Of a stretch of DNA of 9,599 nucleotides, positions 1-6,651 are shown one piece after another. Position 1 is the first letter of the stretch. Each line of letters opens with the position of its first letter. The notes beneath the pieces are model-generated. The model was given only the letters and a program-made list of their open reading frames with translations, had not been told where the DNA came from and ran no database searches. Both the position numbers and the translations under genes were made by a program. Source of the stretch: Phycisphaeraceae bacterium (GTDB lineage: Bacteria; Planctomycetota; Phycisphaerae; Phycisphaerales; Phycisphaeraceae); the NCBI GenBank assembly GCA_016763955.1, contig JAESSU010000396.1:1-9599 (forward strand), in the 5' to 3' direction.

Positions 1-656
1 ATGGACAAGTAACACCCGCCAGTGAACACTGCACCTTCTTGCCAACTCGTTGCGATACCTGTTGCACGTGGGCCACAGAAGATGGGATTAACCAAGATAT
101 TTTTGGACATTGCAAGACTCGCGGATTGATGGAAATCAACAGGGCCTTGTGTGAAAGGTTCATTGCCTGCGATATAGATCGTTTTTAAGTCCGCTTCGGA
201 ACGGCTCCATTGCAAGCCGTTAAGTGCATCTTGAATCACCATCCCGCAGTATTCTTTGCCGCCTTTGGTGGTGAGTTTAAAGAGTTCTTCTGAGAGCTTA
301 TCGAGGTCATGGCTAAAAGGTAGAATTTGTCGGATGTAACCTTCACCTTGGGCTAAACGACTGTTGCCATACTCAAAGAGAGCGACTTCGAGCAAGGGTT
401 GTTTGCCCGCGCACCTTGCTGCGGAGAGTTCGTTGACGATGTTCCACAGTTGTGCTTTGGCCTGATTGATCAGGCCATCCATACTGTTGGAGGTGTCGAG
501 CAATAGCGCAATTTGAATCCGGCTTTGATGGATCACAGGCTGAGGAGCCGGTGCGACGATGATCTTGTCGCCAGGCTCGACGATGATCACCTTGGCAATC
601 GCTGGGACTGCAAAAGTGCAAATAGCTAACAGTACAGGAATCGTGATCGCTCGCAT
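1..656 (-). CDS. Exported von Willebrand factor A (VWA) domain protein, C-terminus cut by window edge
   Basis: The minus-strand frame is open from an ATG at 656-654 to the window edge, giving 218 codons plus two bases. Residues 1-21 form a signal peptide: MRAI start, hydrophobic core, and an AIA-K cleavage-like end. The protein is therefore probably periplasmic or surface located. The VWA fold begins near residue 46 with a strand (RIQIALLLD) leading into a DxSxS metal-ion adhesion motif, D54-T-S56-N-S58, followed by a conserved-looking helix (GLINQAKAQLW). Further along, IAGNEPFTQG and the strand NPIFCG match the family of bacterial VWA proteins in which these stretches recur. A clear AAGGAG ribosome site sits 7 nt upstream. 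VWA domains bind metal-dependent ligands or partner proteins, but the partner here is unknown. It is divergent from the iron operon, so a shared control region is possible. The domain call is firm; the biological role is not. Confidence 0.85.
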   Translation of the reverse strand, partial: MRAITIPVLLAICTFAVPAIAKVIIVEPGDKIIVAPAPQPVIHQSRIQIALLLDTSNSMDGLINQAKAQLWNIVNELSAARCAGKQPLLEVALFEYGNSRLAQGEGYIRQILPFSHDLDKLSEELFKLTTKGGKEYCGMVIQDALNGLQWSRSEADLKTIYIAGNEPFTQGPVDFHQSASLAMSKNILVNPIFCGPRATGIATSWQEGAVFTGGCYLS

Positions 657-663
657 GGGTGGG

Positions 664-669
664 CTCCTT
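664..669 (-). promoter_or_regulatory. Ribosome binding site of the VWA gene
   Basis: On the minus strand AAGGAG lies 7 nt before the ATG at 656-654. It fixes this start, which also places the signal peptide exactly at the N-terminus. Confidence 0.8.
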
Positions 670-746
670 GGTCATGTATTTAAAAGGGCATATCAGTGTC
701 GCTATTAAGTTAGACCCGCGAGTCGTGGTAAGGTTCCTTATCATTC

Positions 747-765
747 AAAAAAAAATCTTTTTTTT
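747..765. other. A9-TC-T8 tract in the divergent intergenic region
   Basis: Nine A, then TC, then eight T form a nearly self-complementary tract between the divergent VWA and feo genes. Such tracts bend DNA or act as UP-like or nucleoid-protein sites; which applies here is inference. It lies about 100 bp from both neighbouring starts. A terminator is unlikely because no gene on either strand ends here. Confidence 0.4.
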
Positions 766-822
766 CACATCCAAGACAAAACGCACCCTTTTGCGATGGA
801 CGAACTGGCAATACCACAATTA

Positions 823-850
823 AGCAGCGCCTAAGCCAACGAAGGCTGCT
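823..850. promoter_or_regulatory. Inverted repeat upstream of the feo promoter, possible operator
   Basis: The arms AGCA-gc-GCCT (823-832) and AGGC-TGCT (843-850) pair over 8 bp with a two-base bulge and a 10-nt loop. The repeat ends about 18 bp before the putative -35 of the feo operon. A metal regulator operator is a reasonable idea given the DtxR-type gene next to it. The repeat does not match a textbook DtxR or Fur box, so the call is weak. Confidence 0.25.
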
Positions 851-868
851 AATGACCCTCAAGCCGTA

Positions 869-898
869 TTGGACAAAATCAAAATAGCAAGATATCAT
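869..898 (+). promoter_or_regulatory. Putative sigma70-type promoter of the feo operon
   Basis: TTGGAC (869-874) and TATCAT (893-898) are separated by 18 bp. The -10 matches the consensus at five of six bases and the -35 at three. The small palindrome ATCA-T-TGAT (894-902) overlaps the -10 and could be bound by a repressor. If correct, transcription starts near 905, which would rule out the TTG at 898 as start codon and favour the ATGs at 925 or 949. Confidence 0.35.
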
Positions 899-924
899 TG
901 ATTGGTACTTTGACTAGTCAAAGA

Positions 925-2025
925 ATGAAACAAACAGGTTCACCTTCAATGTTTATCCCATTCCTAGCCTATCTGGAAAATCAAGCCCTGTGGCTGGTTA
1001 CGGCATGCGCTCTGCTGACCGCATTCTGGTTGATGTTGGTTCTCTGGGGACTTGGGCGACGACAGCAACACCGCTTAGAGCAACTTGATGATGCGTTGAA
1101 ACTTATCGCAACGCTAAAGCTCGAATGTCACCTACCCACCATTTCACGGCTGGGAGGCATCATGGGATTGATGCCCACACGGATGCTGCAAGTTGTTGAC
1201 CGGTTGCTCCAAAAACAATGGGTTCACCTGCAGGATGATCAACTTTTACTCACCAATGATGGACGTCAACGGGCAGTCCATCTGCTTCGTGCACATCGTC
1301 TGATTGAGACACAGTTGGTGTATGATGCAGGCTTGCCATTGGATCAGGTACATCGCCAAGCAGATCGCCAAGAACATCACATCACCGAAGAACAGCTAAC
1401 TGAGCTTAATGAACATCTGGGGTTCCCTGCCTTTGACCCGCATGGCGATCCGATTCCCTCTGCCTCAACAATGCTTGAACCTGACCAGATGTGGTCACTA
1501 GCCACTTGGGAAACCAACACCCCCGCAAAAGTAACTCATGTCGAAGACGAACCGCCAGCGGCCTTGAGAAAACTACTTCGCATGAACGTCACCCCGGGCA
1601 GCATTCTGTGTATTACGCATCGTGATGAACAAGAGCTTCTGTTTGAAGTCGATGGCCAAGCCCATACGATGCCCAACACTTTGGCATTAAGCGTGCAGGT
1701 TCAACCGGCCTTGGTCAAACCTGCCGAATCAGGCTTACAGGTCGTCCAACCCCTTACGGATTTACAGGTCGGGCAGACGGGGCATATTGTCACACTTAGT
1801 CGATCTTGTCAGGGCTTTGGGCGTCGTCGCTTGTTAGACCTAGGCTTGACGCCTGGAACTTTAATCACAGCAGAGTATGTCAATTTCGGCCATTCGGCCA
1901 CGGCGTACAAAATTCGCCAGACACTAATTGCCTTGCGACAGGAGCAAGCCAGACAAATTCTGATTCAGGTCATCCATAGTATCGATCTGGATCAACTGGA
2001 AGTAAACTCAAATCATGTCACCTAA
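925..2025 (+). CDS. Membrane-anchored DtxR/MntR-like metal regulator fused to FeoA-type domains
   Basis: From ATG 925 the protein has 366 residues. Residues about 21-43 form one transmembrane helix, followed by RRQQHR, so the rest is probably cytoplasmic. Residues about 55-120 form a winged helix (ISRLGGIMGL recognition region, wing ending LLLTNDGRQRA). Residues 121-175 are a DtxR-type dimerisation and metal domain: HRLIE, VHRQADRQEHH and later FDPHGDPIP. The ligand positions H124, E128, H143, D147, E150 and H151 are all filled, with Asp where DtxR itself has Cys102. An SH3-like domain (about 205-265) and a typical FeoA domain (about 277-350, with RRLLDLGLTPG and ALRQEQA) follow. It overlaps the FeoB GTPase gene by 11 nt, so it probably senses iron or manganese and helps FeoB. 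No start has a strong ribosome site; TTG 898 and ATG 949 are alternatives. Domain calls are strong; DNA binding from the membrane is inference. Confidence 0.85.
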   Translation: MKQTGSPSMFIPFLAYLENQALWLVTACALLTAFWLMLVLWGLGRRQQHRLEQLDDALKLIATLKLECHLPTISRLGGIMGLMPTRMLQVVDRLLQKQWVHLQDDQLLLTNDGRQRAVHLLRAHRLIETQLVYDAGLPLDQVHRQADRQEHHITEEQLTELNEHLGFPAFDPHGDPIPSASTMLEPDQMWSLATWETNTPAKVTHVEDEPPAALRKLLRMNVTPGSILCITHRDEQELLFEVDGQAHTMPNTLALSVQVQPALVKPAESGLQVVQPLTDLQVGQTGHIVTLSRSCQGFGRRRLLDLGLTPGTLITAEYVNFGHSATAYKIRQTLIALRQEQARQILIQVIHSIDLDQLEVNSNHVT

Positions 2026-2866
2026 AATCAACACCCAGCCCCCCATCCATTCGAGAAATTGCAGTGGATGCACCGCCTGTGATCCCAACACGCTCACCAT
2101 GCAGCGACTGGGCATCAAGCTCGACGGCTGCGATTATGTCATCGCTCTGGCGGGCAATCCCAATACCGGCAAAACCACTGTGTTCAACACCCTCACCGGC
2201 CTTAGGCAACACACCGGCAACTGGCCAGGCAAGACGGTCGCCCGCGCAGAAGGAGCCTTTGCCTGTCAAGGTAAACGCTACAAACTCGTGGATCTGCCCG
2301 GAACTTATTCACTGCTTTCTGCTTCGGTTGATGAAGAAGTCGCACGGGACTTTGTCCTCTTTGGTAAACCTGACTGCACGGTCGTAGTGACCGATGCCAC
2401 GGCCTTGGAACGAAACCTGAATCTGACCTATCAGGTCATGGAGATTACGACGAAAGTCGTCGTCTGCGTGAACCTCATCGATGAGGCCAAACGCAAAGGT
2501 ATCGATGTGGATATTGCCAGCTTGCAGAAGCAACTAGGTGCCCCGGTGGTTGCCACGGCAGCACGTCCCAACCAAGGAATTGACCAACTGGTTCAAGCCG
2601 TTGCCGGAGTGGTAGACGGCACACTATCCTGCAACCCAAAACTACCCCCAACACCCAAAAAAATGCAAGCAATTGTGGAACGAATGCTCCCAATGATCAA
2701 ACAAATGGTTCCCGGCTTGCCCAGTGCCCGATGGGTTGCTTACCGACTCATTGAAGGCGACCACCGTATCCGCCAGGCCTTGCTCACAGGTGAGCTTGCG
2801 GCGTTGTATCCCATCTCTTTACCGGTGACTTGGGCAGCATCTGCCCAGGAGCCTAAACATGTCTAA
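2015..2866 (+). CDS. feoB: Ferrous iron transport GTPase, stand-alone FeoB G-domain protein
   Basis: This 283-residue protein is the soluble half of FeoB. The P-loop GNPNTGKT is at 47-54, the switch I region with HTGNWPGKT at 66-74, DLPGTYSL (G3) at 93-100, and NLID (G4) at 153-156 in the FeoB-typical context NxxDEAKRKG. ATAARPNQG is the likely G5 region. Residues about 200-270 are helical like the guanine-dissociation-inhibitor domain. It ends before any membrane segment, whereas usual FeoB continues into the permease. The first 40 residues are an extension with C16, C19 and C22 in CxxCxxC spacing. Its ATG overlaps the upstream stop by 11 nt and has only a distant GGAAG, suggesting translational coupling. 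A start at ATG 2099 would remove the Cys cluster but has no ribosome site. It should act on the inner face of the membrane with the next protein. Confidence 0.92.
   Translation: MSPKINTQPPIHSRNCSGCTACDPNTLTMQRLGIKLDGCDYVIALAGNPNTGKTTVFNTLTGLRQHTGNWPGKTVARAEGAFACQGKRYKLVDLPGTYSLLSASVDEEVARDFVLFGKPDCTVVVTDATALERNLNLTYQVMEITTKVVVCVNLIDEAKRKGIDVDIASLQKQLGAPVVATAARPNQGIDQLVQAVAGVVDGTLSCNPKLPPTPKKMQAIVERMLPMIKQMVPGLPSARWVAYRLIEGDHRIRQALLTGELAALYPISLPVTWAASAQEPKHV
2847..2851 (+). promoter_or_regulatory. Ribosome binding site of the FeoB permease gene
   Basis: AGGAG lies 7 nt before ATG 2859, inside the end of the GTPase gene. This independent initiation signal argues that the split of FeoB is a true gene boundary and not a sequencing frameshift. 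Confidence 0.75.
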
Positions 2867-4346
2867 ATCAAAACTTCAACCCTCAGAAATACTCGATCAA
2901 ATCGATGAGTTGCGTCAGGAAGTAGATGAGCATTTTCGTGACGAACTGGTCGGTGAAATTTATGCTCAGGCCCATCGCGTAACCCAAAGCACGGTTAAAG
3001 TATTATCAAAAGGTCCGACGTGGGACCAGAAGCTCGACTGGCTATTAACGCATCCGATATGGGGCTGGCCGCTGATGGTGCTGATCTTTGCCACAGTGTT
3101 CTGGCTCACAGTAACGGGCGCGAATATCCCCTCTGCATTCCTAGCGGGTTTGCTTATTGAAGAAGGGGGTTTGTCCTCATGGGGCCGTGAATATCTAAAT
3201 CTTGATCTCCCGGCAGGATTAAGCCACAGTCTGTATGAACTGCTGCACATGCTCTTTAATGGGCTGCATTCTCCGGGCTGGCTCACCGGACTTCTACTGG
3301 ACGGGGTCTATCTTTGTGTGGCATGGGTGGTGTCGGTGATGCTGCCACCGATGGCTATTTTTTTTCCGCTGTTCACGTTGCTTGAAGACTTGGGATACCT
3401 GCCACGCATTGCGTTTAATATGGACCCCATGTTCAAAGTCACCGGCGCACATGGTAAACAGGCACTGACTATGGCCATGGGGTTTGGGTGTAATGCAGCC
3501 GGTGTCATTGCCTGCCGAATTATTGACTCGCCGCGTGAAAAACTCATTGCGATCATTACCAATAATTTCATGATCTGTAACGGCCGATTTCCGACAGTGA
3601 TTGCGATCGGCGCAGTCCTTGCAGCCACGCAGGCCAAAGGTGGATTCTTAGGGGGTAGCGTGGCAGCCTTCACGGTCATCGCGGTGGTGTCCCTAGGTGT
3701 CCTACTGATGTTCGCAGTCAACTATGCCTTATCGCGCACCGTGCTTCGCGGACAGAGCTCAACGTTCACACTGGAACTGCCCCCCTACCGTAAGCCGGCC
3801 ATTTTACGGATCATCTACACCTCACTGATTGACCGAACCCTATTTGTACTGGCTCGCGCCGTCACGGTGGCTGCGCCAGCAGGCGTGGTGATTTGGCTAG
3901 TGGCAAACCTATCCATCAGTGGTGAGCCTGTGGGAATTTATTTGGTGCATCTGCTCAATCCGCTGGGCTGGCTCATGGGTTTGTCAGGTGTGATCCTGCT
4001 GGCATACATCATTGCTATCCCCGCCAACGAAATCGTTGTCCCCACGATCATCATGTTAATCGTTCTACTCTCAGGAACTCACGGCTTGGAACTGGAAACG
4101 GGCAAAATGGTCGAGACCGGAACTGAAAACCTAGCGAAGCTGCTCTTCGCTCAAGGCTGGACCTTGCAAACCTGTGTCTGTTTCCTGCTCTTTGTTCTGC
4201 TGCATAATCCTTGCGGCACCACCATCTGGACCATCTGGAAAGAAACCCACTCACTTAAATGGACCGCTTTGGCAACTCTTTTGCCCGTAGCCATGGGCAT
4301 CACCATCTGTATTATTGTGGCCAATATCTGGCGGCTATTTTCATAA
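2859..4346 (+). CDS. feoB: Ferrous iron transport permease, stand-alone FeoB membrane domain
   Basis: The 495-residue protein is the membrane half of FeoB, which moves Fe2+ into the cytoplasm. Residues 1-65 are a soluble, helical lead-in (DQKLDWLLTHPIWG is the usual entry to the first membrane helix). Several hydrophobic helices follow from residue 70. The two Gate regions are recognisable: GFGCNAAGV at 208-216 and MICNGRFPT at 238-246. C211 and C240 correspond to the conserved pore-lining cysteines of the family. A conserved C-terminal motif, HNPCGTTIW, starts at 449. The gene overlaps the GTPase gene by 8 nt (ATGTCTAA) and has its own AGGAG. The two products together cover a full-length FeoB of normal size, so nothing essential appears missing. 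No feoC follows. The stop is only 27 bp from the end of the convergent ankyrin gene, with no clear terminator between. Confidence 0.93.
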   Translation: MSKSKLQPSEILDQIDELRQEVDEHFRDELVGEIYAQAHRVTQSTVKVLSKGPTWDQKLDWLLTHPIWGWPLMVLIFATVFWLTVTGANIPSAFLAGLLIEEGGLSSWGREYLNLDLPAGLSHSLYELLHMLFNGLHSPGWLTGLLLDGVYLCVAWVVSVMLPPMAIFFPLFTLLEDLGYLPRIAFNMDPMFKVTGAHGKQALTMAMGFGCNAAGVIACRIIDSPREKLIAIITNNFMICNGRFPTVIAIGAVLAATQAKGGFLGGSVAAFTVIAVVSLGVLLMFAVNYALSRTVLRGQSSTFTLELPPYRKPAILRIIYTSLIDRTLFVLARAVTVAAPAGVVIWLVANLSISGEPVGIYLVHLLNPLGWLMGLSGVILLAYIIAIPANEIVVPTIIMLIVLLSGTHGLELETGKMVETGTENLAKLLFAQGWTLQTCVCFLLFVLLHNPCGTTIWTIWKETHSLKWTALATLLPVAMGITICIIVANIWRLFS

Positions 4347-4373
4347 GAAAATGATGATTGCCAAGAAAAAAAA

Positions 4374-4877
4374 TTAGGCTGCGTCACGGAACGAGTCACC
4401 GCTTTGATCATCCTGAGATAATTTTTCCAAGGAAGCTTCAGTCTTAACCTTGCGTAACCAAACACTAAAAGCCAGTACCACCAATAACGTGATGGCAATT
4501 AGGAAAATAGCCGTATCCATCCCCGGCAGCGAGCCCCAACGAAGCAACATCCACCAAACCGACCAGGACTTGGCTTGATCCATGGCATTTTGCCCACGAC
4601 CATCAATCAGATTGCCATTGGCCCCATGTTCCAACAAAAGCTTCACAATTTGAACCTGATCAGCCCGCACCGCAAGATGCAAAGGCGTGGAGCCAAGCAC
4701 ATCACGTTCATTAGGATTATGTGCTTGGGTGTCAGCAAGCAGCTGCTCGGCCCGCTGGAGCTTTGACAGTAACACGGCCTGATGCAAAGCCGGCAACTCG
4801 TCGGCAGCAGAAGCAGACGCGATCCATGAAACAGGAAACAACATCGACATGACAAACAATAGAGTGATCAGCTTCAC
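4374..4877 (-). CDS. Small exported ankyrin-repeat protein with C-terminal membrane anchor
   Basis: The frame extends upstream to an ATG at 4973, but the best start is GTG 4877-4875. It has AAGGA 8 nt upstream and puts a signal peptide at the N-terminus (KLITLLFVMSMLF core, ASASA-A end near residue 24). This gives 167 residues. Residues about 27-102 hold roughly two ankyrin repeats: LPALHQAVLLSKLQRAEQLL is a degenerate first one, and GSTPLHLAVRADQVQIVKLL followed by EHGANGN is a textbook second. Residues about 122-141 form a single membrane helix (AIFLIAITLLVVLAFSVWL), followed by RKVK and an acidic tail, so the repeats would face the periplasm or cell exterior. Ankyrin repeats bind other proteins; the partner is unknown. 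It is convergent with the feo operon, so a shared function is not implied. Confidence 0.78.
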   Translation of the reverse strand: MKLITLLFVMSMLFPVSWIASASAADELPALHQAVLLSKLQRAEQLLADTQAHNPNERDVLGSTPLHLAVRADQVQIVKLLLEHGANGNLIDGRGQNAMDQAKSWSVWWMLLRWGSLPGMDTAIFLIAITLLVVLAFSVWLRKVKTEASLEKLSQDDQSGDSFRDAA

Positions 4878-4885
4878 GGGAACAT

Positions 4886-4890
4886 TCCTT
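4886..4890 (-). promoter_or_regulatory. Ribosome binding site selecting the GTG start of the ankyrin gene
   Basis: On the minus strand AAGGA precedes the GTG at 4877-4875 by 8 nt. No comparable site precedes the upstream in-frame ATG at 4973, so the longer reading is less likely. Confidence 0.6.
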
Positions 4891-5107
4891 ACTATGCCAT
4901 CGGAGATGATTTTGACCGCACCCAAAACGCATTGGAGGTCTAAAACAACTTCATTGGCCAAGGTATAAACCAAACATCAACCCGTCTGATATCGGCACAA
5001 CGACAAACATTTCAATAAAAACTTGCAACCTATTAACTGGCATCCCCAATCTCCAACGCGTTGATTTTATTGCCATCTGCATCAACTTCCGGGGGGGTTG
5101 CTATCAT

Positions 5108-5947
5108 GTGGGCATGTTAATTACCAGTATTCAAAATCCCCGGATCAAAGCAGTCGCTAAACTGCTGCAATCTCGCGGGCGGCGTAAGAGTGGCTTATTT
5201 CTTGTCGAGCGTGATCGAGAGATCCAACGTGCTATTAAACAAGGGTTTAAACTTGATGAACTCTACTGGGTCCCTCGCCGTTGGCCCGAAGGGGAAACAC
5301 CACAATCACTCTGGGGGGTTTCTGACCATCGGGTAACCGAAGTGTCTGATAACGTGATGGCCAAAATGGTTTTCAGTGAAAACCCACAAGGTGTCGTTGC
5401 AGTCTTTTCTCAAAAGCAGTGGAATCTATCGGACCTATTTAATGCCGATCAAGCGGGCCTATGGCTTGTGACGGTGGGCATTGAGAAGCCGGGCAATTTT
5501 GGTGCCATCGCGCGCACCGCCGAGTCTGCTGGCTGCCGTGGGATGTTAGTCGTCAATGGTGCAATGACTTGCGGGGGCGCTTCCGGGGGCGGGGGGGTGG
5601 ATTTGTACAATCCCAGCGCGATTCGCGCAAGCACCGGCGCGATATTCAGCTTACCGCTAATTAGCCTTAACGAAGAAGAAGCCCTTGCATTACTTAAGGA
5701 ACATGGGGTCCAGATCATCACCACCTCCGACCGCGCTAAAACGCGTTGGGATCAAGTGGATTATCGCAAACCCACTGCCATCGTCATCGGCCCGGAGGAC
5801 ACGGGACTAAGCGAAGCATGGCTCACAACTGATGGCGACTTACAGCCGGTGAGCATCCCCATGCTAGGGGACAATTGCGATTCACTTAACGCATCAGTAG
5901 CCACGGGCGTTTTGCTTTATGAAGCAGTTAGACAAAGACAAGGGTGA
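5108..5947 (+). CDS. TrmH/SpoU-family RNA 2'-O-ribose methyltransferase
   Basis: The 279-residue protein has the two-domain plan of the TrmH/RlmB group, which methylates ribose 2'-OH groups of rRNA or tRNA with S-adenosylmethionine. The N-terminal part (ITSIQNPRIKAVAKLL, then FLVERDREI) is the substrate-binding lead domain. The SPOUT knot domain carries motif 1 (EKPGNFGAIARTAESAG, 126-142), motif 2 (IGPEDTGLS, about 227-235) and motif 3 (IPMLGDNCDSLNAS, 250-263). R136 is the expected catalytic Arg. Homologues usually have TDLYNP; here C155-GGASGGGG-V164 precedes DLYNP, a glycine-rich insert coded by G-tracts. GTG 5108 lies 10 nt after a run of seven G; ATG 5114 (two residues shorter) is an alternative and fits the usual family N-terminus. 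The gene ends with tandem TGA TAG. Whether the target is rRNA or tRNA cannot be told. Confidence 0.87.
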   Translation: MGMLITSIQNPRIKAVAKLLQSRGRRKSGLFLVERDREIQRAIKQGFKLDELYWVPRRWPEGETPQSLWGVSDHRVTEVSDNVMAKMVFSENPQGVVAVFSQKQWNLSDLFNADQAGLWLVTVGIEKPGNFGAIARTAESAGCRGMLVVNGAMTCGGASGGGGVDLYNPSAIRASTGAIFSLPLISLNEEEALALLKEHGVQIITTSDRAKTRWDQVDYRKPTAIVIGPEDTGLSEAWLTTDGDLQPVSIPMLGDNCDSLNASVATGVLLYEAVRQRQG

Positions 5948-6040
5948 TAGCTGTCACAAAGCCTCGCCTTAATAATCAGCTACCTTGTTCTTATGTTCAT
6001 GCTTGCTATCTTACGGTCTTAGATATTTTGATTTCAAAAT

Positions 6041-6045
6041 AGGAG
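6041..6045 (+). promoter_or_regulatory. Ribosome binding site of the small broken gene
   Basis: AGGAG lies 10 nt before ATG 6056. The good site suggests the gene was functional recently, and that its first 64 codons may still be translated. Confidence 0.6.
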
Positions 6046-6055
6046 TTTTCCCGAC

Positions 6056-6525
6056 ATGATAGACCCGTCTTTATTCAAACAGGTCAGTGAACAAGTGCTC
6101 AAAGCAAATGCGTTTGCAAACGTGGAGCTTCAAGACCAAGCAATCATCTGTCAGGCCAAAGCCAAAGACCCAGAAACCCAAGCGTTTTATAAGCTCGACG
6201 TGAGCGAAGACAACACCCTACGAGTGGGGGTCTACACCCTCGACCGCTGACTTAGTCAGTCCATCGAAACCGACTTGTCGAACACAAAGACGACATTGGG
6301 GATCTGCTCGCTGACGAGATGTATGAATTGCGAATCGATCACGGCTTGCCCGTCTTTCACTCCCGTGATGAACAAATGCAATATGTTTTCCTATCCCCAA
6401 TTCCCTTTCTAGAAGGCCATGCTGTCGATAGCCCTGCCTTTGTGGATTATGTGTGCAAAGTGCTTTTGTCCTATGAAGCGACATTTAGTCAACTCGGAGA
6501 TCTGGTTTACGAAGAGACAATGTAG
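6056..6525 (+). pseudogene. Small unknown protein gene split by an in-frame TGA and a frameshift
   Basis: ATG 6056 opens a frame of 64 codons (IDPSLFKQVSEQVL...VGVYTLDR) ending at TGA 6248-6250. In the same frame after the stop, LSQSIETDL continues plausibly up to about 6277. The reading then makes sense only in the next frame (VEHKDDIGDLLADEMYELRIDHG...), which ends at the stop 6523-6525. Joined, this gives one coherent acidic, soluble protein of about 155 residues with no signal peptide or membrane helix. The TGA stands where a Trp (TGG) would fit, and one missing C near 6272-6275 would explain the shift. The overall look recalls small YbjN or secretion-chaperone-like folds, but that is a weak guess. 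Assembly error is a real alternative to gene decay. An ATG at 6319 could start the second half alone, though no ribosome site was seen. Confidence 0.6.
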
Positions 6526-6641
6526 TACACTGTAATATCAGCGGATGTTCACGGATGAATGCCCTAAGACAAGAACTTTTTTTAAAGCGTGTTAAGTTAA
6601 ATTCCCGCCGAATTTTTTTGACTTGCGGACTCCCGGGAGAT

Positions 6642-6648
6642 GAGGTGG
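6642..6648 (+). promoter_or_regulatory. Ribosome binding site of the glycosyltransferase gene
   Basis: GAGGTGG lies just upstream of ATG 6652, with GAGG 6 nt from it. This favours 6652 over the ATG at 6640, which overlaps the site. The start at 6652 also matches the usual family N-terminus MRVLMLGWEFPP. Confidence 0.65.
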
Positions 6649-6651
6649 CAC

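Noticed and set aside
738..745. Fur-like half site TTATCATT
   Set aside because: Only one half site is present, with no matching second arm, and it lies over 120 bp from the putative feo promoter.
898..924. TTG start nine codons upstream for the DtxR-FeoA fusion
   Set aside because: It overlaps the likely -10 element and has no ribosome site, so the ATGs at 925 or 949 are preferred, though not proven.
3308..3721. 137-residue minus-strand frame inside the permease gene
   Set aside because: It lies fully opposite conserved FeoB motifs, and its low-quality sequence shows no domain.
4347..4373. Bidirectional terminator between the convergent feoB permease and ankyrin genes
   Set aside because: The 27 bp hold an A-run but no stem of useful length.
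5948..5982. TAGCTG/CAGCTA inverted repeat after the methyltransferase gene
   Set aside because: A six-base stem with a 23-nt loop and no proper T-run is too weak to call a terminator.
6248..6250. TGA read as Trp by an altered genetic code
   Set aside because: Trp is written TGG throughout the other genes, and the methyltransferase gene ends properly at TGA. The downstream frameshift would also remain unexplained, so a mutation or sequence error is simpler.
6630..6639. Perfect palindrome CTCCCGGGAG before the glycosyltransferase
   Set aside because: Ten bases of G/C-rich palindrome with no second copy and no promoter around it can arise by chance, so no operator is claimed.
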